A stretch of 64,000 bases of DNA, taken from Bradyrhizobium sp. AS23.2. GTDB taxonomy: Bacteria; Pseudomonadota; Alphaproteobacteria; Rhizobiales; Xanthobacteraceae. How positions within the stretch are numbered: the stretch's first letter is position 1; each line of letters starts with the position of its first letter. The translations under genes and the position numbers were made by a program. Positions 27,080 to 36,142 of this stretch are shown piece after piece. The notes under the pieces are model-generated. The model was not told the origin of the DNA. It searched no databases and saw nothing but the letters and a program-made list of their open reading frames with translations. The stretch is from the NCBI RefSeq assembly GCF_001908185.1, contig NZ_LGHM01000018.1, positions 1 to 64,000 of the forward strand, given 5' to 3'.

Positions 27080-27622
27080 ATGCGGCGCGGGGCGACGATA
27101 GCGCTTGCGGCGATCGCGCTCGGTGCGTCCGGTGTCGGCGCCTATCAGCTTGCGCCGGCTCCAGTGGAGCAGACCGCGCATTGGCGGGAGATCGCATGGC
27201 CGTTCCCGCGCGACGGCTGGCCGATGGGGCGCGCATTTCGTTGCGATGGCGCCTGCACCGGCGCCGAGCTCTACGTGCGCGCCAAGCGCAGCTTCTGCAA
27301 TTGTGATCGCGGCGTTGCCGATGACGATGAGGTGGATCGCGTTGCTGACGTCGATCTGATCAGCCCGCGCTTTTCGGCGATGGCACTGGGTGAGGAAGTG
27401 AGCATCGGAGACATGCGCGGCCGCGCGAGGCGCTATGATCTCGACATGCCTGACGGCGCCCGTCACGCCGCGATCGGCGTTGCCGTCTCACGCCGCTGCG
27501 ATCTCTTCGTTGCGGCGGTGCGGGGGCGTGGAGACGCAAGCGCTGTACAGCGCGCGGCGCTCGCGTTCCTGGAAACCCAGGAGATGAAGATATGGGTGAC
27601 GGCGGCGCTGGACGGAAGGTGA
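27080..27622 (+). CDS. Exported hypothetical protein, operon partner of the propeller protein
   Basis: The 180-residue product starts with a hydrophobic segment (TIALAAIALGASGVGAYQLAPA) that is a signal peptide or anchor. Four cysteines are clustered in FRCDGACTGAEL and SFCNCDRG, with one more in RRCDLF. I do not recognise a domain. It starts two bases after the LVIVD gene, so translation is probably coupled. It may work with the propeller protein in the periplasm. Confidence 0.7.
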   Translation: MRRGATIALAAIALGASGVGAYQLAPAPVEQTAHWREIAWPFPRDGWPMGRAFRCDGACTGAELYVRAKRSFCNCDRGVADDDEVDRVADVDLISPRFSAMALGEEVSIGDMRGRARRYDLDMPDGARHAAIGVAVSRRCDLFVAAVRGRGDASAVQRAALAFLETQEMKIWVTAALDGR

Positions 27623-27650
27623 GGGGCTAGCGCACTTTCCGCGCCCACTG

Positions 27651-27770
27651 CGGTCATCACCCGCCTTGTGCGCACTTGCGCACTGGAGCGGGTGATCCAG
27701 TACTCCGAGACGGTTGTGGGTACGGAGAAGCCGCAGCGTACTGGATACCCGCCTTCGCGGGGTATGACAC
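27651..27770. repeat. Palindromic intergenic repeat (as at 1129-1246), copy 2
   Basis: It contains GTCATCACCCGC paired with GCGGGTGAT, then the GTACTGGATACCCGCC end with a CGCGGGGT hairpin. The order of hairpins is inverted with respect to copy 1. Confidence 0.6.
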
Positions 27771-27866
27771 CGGTGTTTGAGGCTCGCGAGCGCCGTATCG
27801 TTACGTCTTCCGTTCCGGCTCTCGCCATGCATTAATGTGCCAAACCGCCTTCAGCGAGTCCTCCCG

Positions 27867-28487
27867 ATGATGTCCATGCAAGCCTACCTCGCCTTCGTCG
27901 CCGCCTGCATCGCGCTGGCGCTGCTGCCGGGGCCGATCGTCACCCTCGTCATCGCCAACGGCCTGCGCCATGGCACGCGCGCCGCGCTGACCAATGTCGC
28001 GGGCGCGCAGGCGGGCCTTGCCATCGTCATCGGCGTCGTCGCGGTTGGCCTGACCTCGCTGATGGCGACCATGGGTTACTGGTTCGACTGGGTGCGCTTT
28101 GCGGGCGCCGCCTATCTGATCTGGCTCGGCGTCAAGCTGATCTGGGCGCCGATCGAAGGCCTCAATGTCGACGAGCCGCCGGCGCCGCCGCGCGGCGGAT
28201 TCTTCCTGCAAGGCTTCCTGGTGCTGCTATCGAACCCGAAGGTGCTGATCTTCTTCGGCGCCTTCATCCCGCAGTTCATGGACATGAACCGCGCTCATTT
28301 CCCGCAGGTCGCGCTGCTGGGCGCCACCTTCATGGTAACCGCGGTGATGACGGATGCGCTGTACGCCATCGCGGCCGGGCGCGCCCGGAAATTCTTCTCG
28401 GCCCGCCGCACGCGGCTGATGTCGCGCATCTCCGGCGGCTTCATGATCGGCGGCGGCATCTGGCTGGCCCTGACCCGGGCGAAATAA
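27867..28487 (+). CDS. LysE/RhtB-family exporter
   Basis: The 206-residue membrane protein has six predicted helices. It opens MQAYLAFVAACIALALLPGPIVTLVIANGLRHG, where PGP followed by the basic turn is the family signature. Later segments are AYLIWLGVKLIW, NPKVLIFFGAFIPQF and AGRARKFF. Members export amino acids or homoserine lactones by proton exchange. The start at 27867 is followed by two further in-frame ATG codons. It seems to be monocistronic. Confidence 0.92.
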   Translation: MMSMQAYLAFVAACIALALLPGPIVTLVIANGLRHGTRAALTNVAGAQAGLAIVIGVVAVGLTSLMATMGYWFDWVRFAGAAYLIWLGVKLIWAPIEGLNVDEPPAPPRGGFFLQGFLVLLSNPKVLIFFGAFIPQFMDMNRAHFPQVALLGATFMVTAVMTDALYAIAAGRARKFFSARRTRLMSRISGGFMIGGGIWLALTRAK

Positions 28488-28571
28488 CGTCCCTCGAACC
28501 GTGTCGGGCTTGAACCCTTCGCGGCGGCGATGCGTCCAATCGGGCATTGCCGCTGACGAAGGAATTTGGCC

Positions 28572-29555
28572 GTGCCCGATCTGCCCTGGTCTGTCTATGC
28601 GATGCTGCTCGCACCGCTCGGACTCTTCCTGGTTGCCGCTGTCGTCAAGACCTGGCAGGCGCGCGAGGCGCGAAGCTGGCCGCAGACCCCGGGGAGGGTC
28701 GTCCGCTCGGTTGCAGAGGTTCGCGAGGTCCGGGTGTCCGACGATGACCGCGAGGAGGGCCATCGCCTCGAAAGCCGCAATTTCGCGAACGTGACCTACG
28801 AATACGCGGTCGGCGGCCGCAAGCTGCGCAACGACCGCATCTCGATCGGCGAGGACCTCGGCAACTTCCAGGTCGCCGTGAAGCTCGCGAAATATCCCGC
28901 CGGCAGCATTGTCACCGTCTACTACAATCCGCGCCATCCCGATCAGGCCGTGCTCGAGCGCGATCTGCCCAAAGGCCTGTGGGGCTGCCTCGGCATCGGC
29001 ACTTTGGTCGTCCTTGCTATCGTGTTCGGCTCGGCCTTCGGGCTCAACCAGAGCTATGCCTACCTCGCACATCACATTGCGCGGCCCGACCTCGCTGGCC
29101 TCGTCGTCGGCTTCGGAGCGTTCGGTCTCGCCGTCGCGCTGATGGGATTTGCCGTGCAGCGGCAGGCCTCGATGGCGACGCGCTGGCCGGTCGTGCCGGG
29201 CACGATCAAGCTGTCGGGAATCGAGGAATATCACGAGGCCAGCGAGCCTGGCGAGGCGCGCGGCAGCGAGATGTTCGGCAATCGGGTGACCTACACCTAC
29301 CGCTATCGGAACGTCAGCTACACCAATGAATGGGCGCGCGTCGCTGCCGGTTCGCCGGCCACGTCCGACAAGATGGCGAAGAAGCTGATGTCGCGCTATC
29401 AGGACGGCGCGACCGTTGAGGTCCGCGTCAATCCCGACAACCCGGCCGAAGCGACGCTTGATGCCCGCGGTGACGGGCGCATCGCCTATGTGCTGTGGGG
29501 CATCGCCGCGATTTTCGCTGCGATCGCGGTGTTCGTCGCGACGCGCGGCGGCTGA
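28572..29555 (+). CDS. DUF3592 membrane protein
   Basis: The GTG at 28572 has AAGGA eight bases upstream, preferred over the TTG at 28566. The product of about 327 residues carries two copies of a DUF3592-like unit: a helix, then a beta-rich stretch (TWQAREARSWPQTPGRVV to PAGSIVTVYYNPRHPDQAVLE; second RWPVVPGTIKLSG to GATVEVRVNPDNPAEATL), followed by a membrane helix. There are about four helices. The function is unknown. It lies alone between LysE and repeat DNA. Confidence 0.8.
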   Translation: MPDLPWSVYAMLLAPLGLFLVAAVVKTWQAREARSWPQTPGRVVRSVAEVREVRVSDDDREEGHRLESRNFANVTYEYAVGGRKLRNDRISIGEDLGNFQVAVKLAKYPAGSIVTVYYNPRHPDQAVLERDLPKGLWGCLGIGTLVVLAIVFGSAFGLNQSYAYLAHHIARPDLAGLVVGFGAFGLAVALMGFAVQRQASMATRWPVVPGTIKLSGIEEYHEASEPGEARGSEMFGNRVTYTYRYRNVSYTNEWARVAAGSPATSDKMAKKLMSRYQDGATVEVRVNPDNPAEATLDARGDGRIAYVLWGIAAIFAAIAVFVATRGG

Positions 29556-29557
29556 TT

Positions 29558-29697
29558 GTCACCTCGCCCCGCTTGCGGGGAGAGGTCGGCTCGCAAAGCG
29601 AGCCGGGTGAGGGGGAGCCTCCGCGAGTCTAACTATCACCGTCCTCGCGGAGGCTCCCCCTCACCCCAACCCTCTCCCCGCAAGCGGGGCGAGGGAG
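29558..29697. repeat. Palindromic repeat (TCTCCCC family), copy 2
   Basis: CTCGCCCCGCTTGCGGGGAG on the left mirrors CTCCCCGCAAGCGGGGCGAG on the right. The centre has GGGGGAGCCTCCGCG and its inverse. Confidence 0.75.
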
Positions 29698-29841
29698 CAC
29701 ACCGACGTCCCGGCTGCGGTTTAGGACACAAGCCCGCCGCCGACCCTTCGCATCTCGTGCGAGCTGTCATGCCGGATTTTTATAGCTGGGGAGGTCTCTG
29801 CTTCTGAGCGTTAGGGGCGCACGTTCATTGTCCCATTCACC

Positions 29842-29946
29842 GCTGTCGCTGCCCGCGAAGGCGGGCAATCCAGTATTCCAGAGGGCACAGTGCTTGAGCC
29901 GAGAAGCCGCGGCGTACTGGATGCCCCGCGTTCGCGGGGCATGACA
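29842..29946. repeat. Palindromic intergenic repeat (as at 1129-1246), copy 3
   Basis: GCTGTCGCTGCCCGCGAAGG and later TACTGGATGCCCCGCG with a final CGCGGGGCATGACAGC hairpin mark the copy. Confidence 0.65.
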
Positions 29947-29994
29947 GCGGAGGTTGGGGAGGCAGCTTGCCCCAAGGTACTCCGTAGAGCGCGC

Positions 29995-31269
29995 CTACCC
30001 CGGAATCCGCACCGGCAGCGATTCATATCCCTTGATGAAGCTCGAATAGATCCGCTTTGGCTCGCCAACCACCTCGATCCGGTCGAACCGCTTCAGCATC
30101 TCTTCCCAGACGATCCGGAGCTGCAGCTCGGCGAGGCGCATGCCGACGCAGCGGTGGATTCCGAAGCCGAAGGAGAGGTGCGTGCGCGGCCGCGGGCGGT
30201 CGATGATGAACTCGTTCGGCTTCTCGAACATCTCCTCGTCGCGGTTGCCCGAGACGTACCACATCACGACGCGGTCGCCCTTCCTGATGTGCTTGCCGCC
30301 GATCTCGGTGTCCTGAAGCGCGGTCCGCCGCATATGCGCGAGCGGCGTCTGCCAGCGGATCACCTCCGGCACCATGGAATCGATCAGCGCCGGGTTCTTC
30401 CGCAGCATCTCGTATTGGTCCGGGTTCTCGTTCAGCGCCAGCACCGAGCCGGTCATGGTGTTGCGCGTGGTGTCGTTGCCGCCGACGATGAGCAGGATGA
30501 TGTTGCCCATGAGATTGTCGGGGTCCATGAAGCGGGTGGCGTCGTTATGGGCCATCAGCGACAGCAGGTCGTTGCGCGGCGCGGAATTGACGCGCTCGTT
30601 CCAGAGCTTCGACATATAGGCGTAGCACTCGTCCATCTCGCGGCGGCGCTCCTCGGCGGAGGCGACGATGCCGCTCTTGGGCAGCGCGGTCGAGACGTCC
30701 GACCAGCGCGTCAGCTTGCGCCGCTCCTCCCAGGGGAAGTCGAACAGGGTCGCGAGCATCTGCGTCGTCAGCTCGATCGAGACGCGCTCGACGAAGTTGA
30801 AGGTCTCGTTGCGGGGCAGATTGTCGAGCACGGTCTGCGAGCGCTGGCGGATCAGCTTGGCCAGCTCGTCCAGATGCGCCGGCGTGAACATCGGCGACAC
30901 CGTCTTGCGCTGCGCCGAATGACGCGGCTGGTCCATGGCGATGAAGCTCGGCCAGTCATAGCCTTCCGGCACGTCGCGGATCGAGATGCCGCCGAGCGTC
31001 GAGTCGGAGGAGAAGATGCCGTGGTTGGTGTCGACATGCATGATGTCGCTGTACTTCACCACCGACCAGTAGGGCTCGATCGGCGCGTTGGTGCAGTAGT
31101 GCACCGGCTCTTCCTTGCGCAGCCGCTCGAACCACGGCCACAAGGTGTCGTCCTGGAACAGCCTGGGCGCGCCGGGGTGGAATTGCGCCAGCGGCGTCGC
31201 ATACGCCTCTTCACGGGCCCTGCTCATGCGTTCGGCCTTGTCCACTTTAACCGGCGTTTGGATGTTCAT
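29995..31269 (-). CDS. Cytochrome P450, CYP153-like
   Basis: The 424-residue protein has the I-helix IVGGNDTTRNTM, an ExxR in VPEVIRWQTP and the heme-binding loop FGFGIHRCVGMRLAELQLRI with the axial cysteine. The wording of these motifs resembles the CYP153 family, known for terminal hydroxylation of alkanes and fatty acids. It has no ferredoxin or reductase gene next to it. The following gene (transcribed first) is a paralogue with highly similar sequence. The two are separated by 170 bp including a repeat, so they may be separate units. The substrate is inferred only by family. Confidence 0.9.
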   Translation of the reverse strand: MNIQTPVKVDKAERMSRAREEAYATPLAQFHPGAPRLFQDDTLWPWFERLRKEEPVHYCTNAPIEPYWSVVKYSDIMHVDTNHGIFSSDSTLGGISIRDVPEGYDWPSFIAMDQPRHSAQRKTVSPMFTPAHLDELAKLIRQRSQTVLDNLPRNETFNFVERVSIELTTQMLATLFDFPWEERRKLTRWSDVSTALPKSGIVASAEERRREMDECYAYMSKLWNERVNSAPRNDLLSLMAHNDATRFMDPDNLMGNIILLIVGGNDTTRNTMTGSVLALNENPDQYEMLRKNPALIDSMVPEVIRWQTPLAHMRRTALQDTEIGGKHIRKGDRVVMWYVSGNRDEEMFEKPNEFIIDRPRPRTHLSFGFGIHRCVGMRLAELQLRIVWEEMLKRFDRIEVVGEPKRIYSSFIKGYESLPVRIPG

Positions 31270-31284
31270 GTATTGGCTCCAGTG

Positions 31285-31432
31285 TTTTGCCGCTCGCCTC
31301 GCTTGCGGGGGAAGCCGGAATTCGAGCGAAGCTTGAATTTCGGGTGAGGGGAACTCTCCGCGAACCGGCTCTCACCGTCCCTGTGGAGACCCCCCCCTCA
31401 CCCCAACCCTCTCCCCGCAAGCGGGGAGAGGA
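31285..31432. repeat. Palindromic repeat (TCTCCCC family), copy 3
   Basis: The right end CTCTCCCCGCAAGCGGGGAG and the left GCCTCGCTTGCGGGGGAAGC pair partly. It separates the two P450 genes. Confidence 0.65.
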
Positions 31433-31439
31433 AGTCGTT

Positions 31440-32705
31440 TCACGCCACAATCTTGACCGGCAGCGTTTCCAAACCCTTTACGAAGCTCGAATAGACCCGC
31501 TTGGGCTCGCCGACCACGTCGATCTGGTCGAATCGCTTCAGGATCTCTTCCCAGATAATCTTGAGCTGGAGTTCGGCAAGCCGCAAGCCGACGCAGCGGT
31601 GGATGCCGAAGCCGAAGGAGAGGTGCGTGCGCGGGCGGGCGCGGTCGATGATGAAATCGTACGGCTGCTCGATCGCCTCCTCGTCGCGATTGCCCGAGAC
31701 GTACCACATCACGACCTTGTCACCTTTCTTGATCTGCTTGCCCCGGAACTCGAAGTCGGACAGCGCCGTGCGCCGCATATGTGCCAGCGGCGTCTGCCAG
31801 CGGATCACTTCCGGCACGAAGCTGTCGAGCAGCGCGGGGTTTTCGCGCAGCTTGCGATATTGATCCGGATGCTGGCTCAGCGCGTAGATCGAGCCTGACA
31901 TGGTGTTGCGGGTGGTGTCATTGCCGCCGACGATCAAAAGGATGAGATTGCCGAGGAAGTTCTTTGCATCCATGTCGCGCGTCGCAGCGCCATGCGCCAT
32001 CATGGAGAGCAGGTCGCTCTTCGGCGGCTGCTCGGTGCGCTCCTTCCACAGCCGCGAAAAGTAGGCCGCGCATTCCGCGAGCTCGGCCATCCGTTCGTCC
32101 TCGGTGGCGACGAGGCCGTCGGGCCCGGGAATGGTGGTCGCGATATCCGACCAGCGCGTCAGCTTGCGGCGGTCCTCCCAGGGGAAATCGAACAGCACCG
32201 CGAGCATCTGCGTGGTGAGCTCGATCGAGACGCGGTCGACCCAGTCGAACACCTCGCCGCGCGGCAAATTGTCGAGGCACTCGGCCGACCGCTTGCGGAT
32301 GTTGAGTGCGAGATTGTCCAGATGTGTCGGCGTGAACATCGGCGCCACGGTCTTGCGCTGCGCGGCGTGGCGCGGCGGGTCCATCGAGATGAAGCTCTCG
32401 CGGCGCAGATCCGGATCGATGTCGCGGATCGTGATGCCGCCGAGCGAGGAGGCCGAGGAGAACACCGAATGGTTGGTCTCGATCTCCATGATGTCGTTGT
32501 ACCGCGTCACCGACCAGTACGGCCCGAACATCGAGTCCTTGCAGTAATGCACGGGATCTTCGCGGCGCAGGCGATCGAAATAGGGCCAGAACGTATCGGT
32601 CCTGAACAATTCGGGATCGCCCGGATCGAATTGCTCCAGCGGCAGTGACGATGCGCGCGCGCGCAAGGTGTCGAGCCTTTCCGCGCTCTCGATGGTCCCA
32701 TGCAT
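31440..32705 (-). CDS. Cytochrome P450, CYP153-like (paralogue)
   Basis: The ATG at 32705 gives 421 residues. The same motifs are seen as in the neighbour: IVGGNDTTRNTM, VPEVIRWQTPLAHMRRTAL and FGFGIHRCVGLRLAELQLKI. The N-terminal third (FWPYFDRLRREDPVHYCKDS) is also alike, so this is a recent tandem duplication. It probably acts on medium-chain hydrocarbons or fatty acids in the cytoplasm, with electrons from an unlinked ferredoxin system. A start further upstream (32771) would add residues unlike the paralogue. Confidence 0.9.
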   Translation of the reverse strand: MHGTIESAERLDTLRARASSLPLEQFDPGDPELFRTDTFWPYFDRLRREDPVHYCKDSMFGPYWSVTRYNDIMEIETNHSVFSSASSLGGITIRDIDPDLRRESFISMDPPRHAAQRKTVAPMFTPTHLDNLALNIRKRSAECLDNLPRGEVFDWVDRVSIELTTQMLAVLFDFPWEDRRKLTRWSDIATTIPGPDGLVATEDERMAELAECAAYFSRLWKERTEQPPKSDLLSMMAHGAATRDMDAKNFLGNLILLIVGGNDTTRNTMSGSIYALSQHPDQYRKLRENPALLDSFVPEVIRWQTPLAHMRRTALSDFEFRGKQIKKGDKVVMWYVSGNRDEEAIEQPYDFIIDRARPRTHLSFGFGIHRCVGLRLAELQLKIIWEEILKRFDQIDVVGEPKRVYSSFVKGLETLPVKIVA

Positions 32706-33007
32706 GACCGTTCTCCCTGGTGTGAACCGCGCGTTCTCGTTGAATTCTGCGCTGCGGTATTTGATTTGCAATTACAGCCTGTTATCTGCGTCGGGGCAAG
32801 GGAGAGTTTTGCCACATCCAACCTTCGCGAGAGTGCCGGACGGCCGTCACGCTCGTGTACCAACGTGATCCTGCGCACGTCGTTTGGTGGGGAGTCGCGC
32901 AGGAAATCGACCGGAATCGGGGTAAATCGAACCCGGCCATCTTGGGGATCGACTAACCTCTGATCTATAGTTTGATCGCAACAGGCCAGCACCCCGAGGT
33001 TGCCGCC
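32706..33007. other. Divergent intergenic region between P450 and DUF898 genes
   Basis: No gene or recognisable site is seen in this 302-bp stretch. It presumably holds the promoters of the P450 gene and the DUF898 gene. Confidence 0.4.
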
Positions 33008-34153
33008 GTGAACGACTTGCAATGGGCCCCCGTCGGGCCGCCCCAACCGGTCCCGCCGCCGCTGCCGCCCACGCGGGTCGATTTCACGGGCAACCGCTCC
33101 GAATTCCGCAAAATGGTCACCAAGGGCGCCCTGCTCGAGCTCGTGACCTTCGGCTTCTACCGGTTCTGGCTCGTCACCGACATCCGCCGTCATTTGTGGT
33201 CGCACACCGCGATCGACGGCGATGCCGCCGAATACACCGGCCGCGGCAAGGAGCTCCTGATCGGCTTCCTGTTCGCGCTCGCGATCCTGGTGCCGATCTA
33301 TCTCGCCTATTTCCTCGTCGGTATCGAGTTCGAGCGCTGGCAGGGCTTTGCCTCGACGCCGCTCTTCATCAGCTTCTACGCCTTCGGCCAGTTCGCGATT
33401 TTTCGCGCGCGACGCTATCGTCTGACCCGCACGGTCTGGCGCGGCGTGCGCTTCTGGATGGATGGATCGGGCTGGGCCTATTCGCTCCGCGCCATGCTCT
33501 GGGGCCTGCTGGTGTTCCTGACCCTTGGCCTGGCGCTGCCCTGGCGCGCGGCTTCGCTCGAACGCTACAAGATGCAGCATACCCATTACGGAGATCTGCG
33601 TGGCGACTTCGAAGGCGACGGCTGGGCGTTCTTCAAGCGCGGCTGGTGGCTGTGGCTCCTGAGCCCGATGGCGCTCGTGATCTTCCCGCTCGCGCCGTTC
33701 TTCTATGCCGAGTTCAAGGCACGCGAATGGCGCTGGTGGCTCGACGGCATCCGCATCGGCGGCGTGAGCCTGTCCTCGGATTTGCCGCACAACGCGTTCT
33801 ACGGAATCTACTGGAAAGTGGTCGGCTGGTGGATGCTGCTGAGCGTTCTGTTCGGGCTTTACGTCGCGGGTGCGGCCGGACTGGTCGCTTCGGCCGGCGT
33901 GTCAATCGCTGGACCCGACGCGATCGTGCGGAGCGTTCCGCTTCTCTGCATGTTGGTTATCGGTTACTTCGCGCTTGCTCTCGCGCTTAACATCGTCATG
34001 CGGGTCTATCTCCAGCGCGATCTGTGGGCCAAGGTGCTGGAAACCGTCGAGGTGCATGACATCGCAGCCGCCGCGGACGTGCGCGGCAGCGGTGAGCTCG
34101 CCAGTGCGCTCGGCGAAGGCTTCGCCGATGGGCTCGATGTTGCGGGATTCTGA
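33008..34153 (+). CDS. DUF898 (YjgN-like) membrane protein
   Basis: The GTG at 33008 gives 381 residues. After a proline-rich start the protein has several membrane helices. Typical marks are the opening VDFTGNRSEFRKMVTKGALLELVTFGFYRFWLVTDIRRHLW, the FRARRYRLTRTVWRGVRFWMDGSGWAYSLRA segment and a late MRVYLQRDLW. The family is called DUF898 and has no known biochemical role. It ends four bases before an M48 peptidase gene, and this pairing is repeated in other proteobacteria as I recall, so the two probably work together at the inner membrane. Confidence 0.88.
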   Translation: MNDLQWAPVGPPQPVPPPLPPTRVDFTGNRSEFRKMVTKGALLELVTFGFYRFWLVTDIRRHLWSHTAIDGDAAEYTGRGKELLIGFLFALAILVPIYLAYFLVGIEFERWQGFASTPLFISFYAFGQFAIFRARRYRLTRTVWRGVRFWMDGSGWAYSLRAMLWGLLVFLTLGLALPWRAASLERYKMQHTHYGDLRGDFEGDGWAFFKRGWWLWLLSPMALVIFPLAPFFYAEFKAREWRWWLDGIRIGGVSLSSDLPHNAFYGIYWKVVGWWMLLSVLFGLYVAGAAGLVASAGVSIAGPDAIVRSVPLLCMLVIGYFALALALNIVMRVYLQRDLWAKVLETVEVHDIAAAADVRGSGELASALGEGFADGLDVAGF

Positions 34154-34156
34154 GCT

Positions 34157-35269
34157 GTGAGTGACGTGTCCGCTGAGGCCTTAGCGCAGTCCGCCAAGCC
34201 GACGATCTTCTTCGACGGCGTGTCGAGCCGCAGGCGGCAGGTGACGCTGACGCTCGGTGATGCGCTCGAGATCCTCGAAGAGGGTGGAACGCCCGTTCGC
34301 TGGGCCTATGCCGACATCCGCCGGGCCGACAGTCCTGCTGGCATCCTGCGTCTTGCCTGCACAACCGCGCCGCCACTGGCGCGGCTCGAAATCCGCGACA
34401 CTGCGCTGGCCGCTGAGGTGACCGCCCGCTGCACGCGCCTCGACGAGCACCAGACCACACGCCGCGGGATTGCCAAGATCGTCGGCTGGTCGGTGGCCGC
34501 CGCCGTCTCCATCCTCTGCGTCGTGTTGTTCGGCGTGCCGCTCGCCGCCGACCGTCTCGCGCCGCTGGTGCCGAAGCCGGTCGAACGACGCATCGGCGAT
34601 GCCGCCGAAGTCCAGATGAAAACCATCTTCGGCCGCGGCGTGTGCGAAGACCCCGCGGGCAAGGCCGCGTTCACGAAACTCGTCAATCGCCTGCGCGATG
34701 CCGCGGGCCTCGACGACGATTCCATGACGGCGGGCGTGCTGCCGACCTCGGTGCCGAACGCGTTTGCGCTGCCAGGCGGCAAGGTGTTCGTGTTGAAGGG
34801 CCTGCTCGACAAGGCCGAAAACCCCGACGAGCTCGCCGGTGTCCTCGCCCACGAGCTCGGCCATCTCAAGCATCACGACAACATGCGCGGCCTGATCTAC
34901 AACGGCGGCACCTCGTTCCTGATCGGCCTGTTGTTCGGCGACGTCACCGGCTCGAGCGCCGTGATCTTCGCCTCGCGCAGCGTGGTCGAAGCCTCCTATT
35001 CGCGCGAGGCCGAGACCAATGCCGATACCTTCGCGATCGAGATCATGCACGCGCTCGGCCGCTCGCCCAAGCCCGCAGCCGAACTGATGTTTCGCATCAC
35101 CGGCAAGGAAGGCGGCTCTGGTTTCACGACGATCCTCGCCAGCCACCCGCTGACCGAGGATCGCCTTGCCCGCATGACGAGGGAAGACCGCCCCGCAAGC
35201 GGTCCGCCGCTGTTGACGGATAAGGAGTGGGAGGCGCTGAAGGGGGTTTGCGGCAGCGGGAAGATTTGA
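34157..35269 (+). CDS. M48-family metallopeptidase
   Basis: The 370-residue protein has one membrane helix at about residues 108-128 and a C-terminal zinc protease domain. The zinc motif HELGH is at about 232-236, with the third ligand in EAETNADTFA. It resembles HtpX/Oma1-like peptidases that act in envelope quality control; the catalytic part follows the membrane helix. The start is the GTG at 34157, four bases after the DUF898 stop, so the genes are co-transcribed. Its substrate is unknown. Confidence 0.9.
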   Translation: MSDVSAEALAQSAKPTIFFDGVSSRRRQVTLTLGDALEILEEGGTPVRWAYADIRRADSPAGILRLACTTAPPLARLEIRDTALAAEVTARCTRLDEHQTTRRGIAKIVGWSVAAAVSILCVVLFGVPLAADRLAPLVPKPVERRIGDAAEVQMKTIFGRGVCEDPAGKAAFTKLVNRLRDAAGLDDDSMTAGVLPTSVPNAFALPGGKVFVLKGLLDKAENPDELAGVLAHELGHLKHHDNMRGLIYNGGTSFLIGLLFGDVTGSSAVIFASRSVVEASYSREAETNADTFAIEIMHALGRSPKPAAELMFRITGKEGGSGFTTILASHPLTEDRLARMTREDRPASGPPLLTDKEWEALKGVCGSGKI

Positions 35270-35278
35270 GCTTGCCGC

Positions 35279-35908
35279 CTATCGCGTCCCGTAAGCGCGA
35301 TCGCCGGCGTCGCCGAGGCCCGGCAGAATAAAGCCGTTCTCGTCGAGCCCTTCGTCCACCGCCGCCGTCCAGATCGGCACGTCCGGGTGTAATCCGCGCA
35401 GCCGCTCGAGTCCCTCGGGCGCAGCGATCAGGCAGGCGAGCCGAATATCCTTGGCACCGCGCTCCTTCAGCCGGTCGATCGCGGCGACGGCCGTGTTGGC
35501 GGTCGCGACCACCGACGTCACGACGATCGCGAGGCGCTCGCTGAGATCGGACGGCGATTTGAAGAAATACTCGACCGCCGTAAAACTGTGTGGCTCGCGA
35601 TAGAGCCCGATATGCGCGACGCGCGCGGTCGGCACCAGATCCATCATGCCGTCGACGAAGGTCGTGCCGGCGCGCAGCATCGGCACGAACACCAGCTTCT
35701 TGCCGGCGATCTTGGCCGAGTGCATCCGCGCCAGCGGCGTGTCGACCACGACGTCGGTGAGCGGCAGGTCGCGCGTCACCTCGTAGCACAGCAGCATGCC
35801 GATCTCCTTGATCAGCTCCCGGAACGATTTCGTCGAGATGGATTTGTCCCGTACCAGGGTCAGCTTGTGCTGCACCAGTGGATGATCGACGATCGTGACG
35901 CCTTCCAT
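35279..35908 (-). CDS. upp: Uracil phosphoribosyltransferase, URC-cluster type
   Basis: The ATG at 35908 gives 209 residues. The N-terminal half fits UPRT well ([51 protein letters not shown]) and the end [10 protein letters not shown] is the uracil-binding loop. The PRPP loop, usually DPMLATG, reads TSVVATA at about 131-137, so catalytic efficiency or substrate may differ. It converts uracil and PRPP to UMP. It stands downstream of DUF1688 and a GTP cyclohydrolase II-like gene on the same strand. In the yeast URC pathway (Lachancea) the same three families are required for uracil catabolism (URC6, URC4, URC1). Confidence 0.88.
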   Translation of the reverse strand: MEGVTIVDHPLVQHKLTLVRDKSISTKSFRELIKEIGMLLCYEVTRDLPLTDVVVDTPLARMHSAKIAGKKLVFVPMLRAGTTFVDGMMDLVPTARVAHIGLYREPHSFTAVEYFFKSPSDLSERLAIVVTSVVATANTAVAAIDRLKERGAKDIRLACLIAAPEGLERLRGLHPDVPIWTAAVDEGLDENGFILPGLGDAGDRAYGTR

Positions 35909-35965
35909 GTAACGCTCCTGACGAAATGCACTCTGGTTGAATCGCGACGAGCTGGCGCTTTCTTC

Positions 35966-36139
35966 CTTCTCCCCTTGTGGAAGAAGGTGGCGCGCTTTGG
36001 AGCGCAATTGCGTTCCTGAGCGCGCCGGATAAGGGGTACTGTCCGCGAACTCCAATGAGAGAGACGCCCGCGGAGACAGGCCCCTCACCCGGCTTCGCTT
36101 TCGCGAAGCCACCCCCTCCCACAAGACAAGGGGAGAGGG
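35966..36139. repeat. Palindromic repeat (TCTCCCC family), copy 4
   Basis: CTTCTCCCCTTGTGGAAGAA on the left mirrors TCCCACAAGACAAGGGGAGA on the right, with internal divergence. It lies between upp and the DUF1688 gene, which may interrupt or weaken co-transcription. Confidence 0.65.
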
Positions 36140-36142
36140 TTA

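Larger units (their letters stand above)
29556..29994. other. Repeat-filled intergenic region
   Basis: Two repeat copies (29558-29697 and 29842-29946) fill much of this region. No gene is supported between the DUF3592 gene and the P450 stop codon. Confidence 0.6.
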
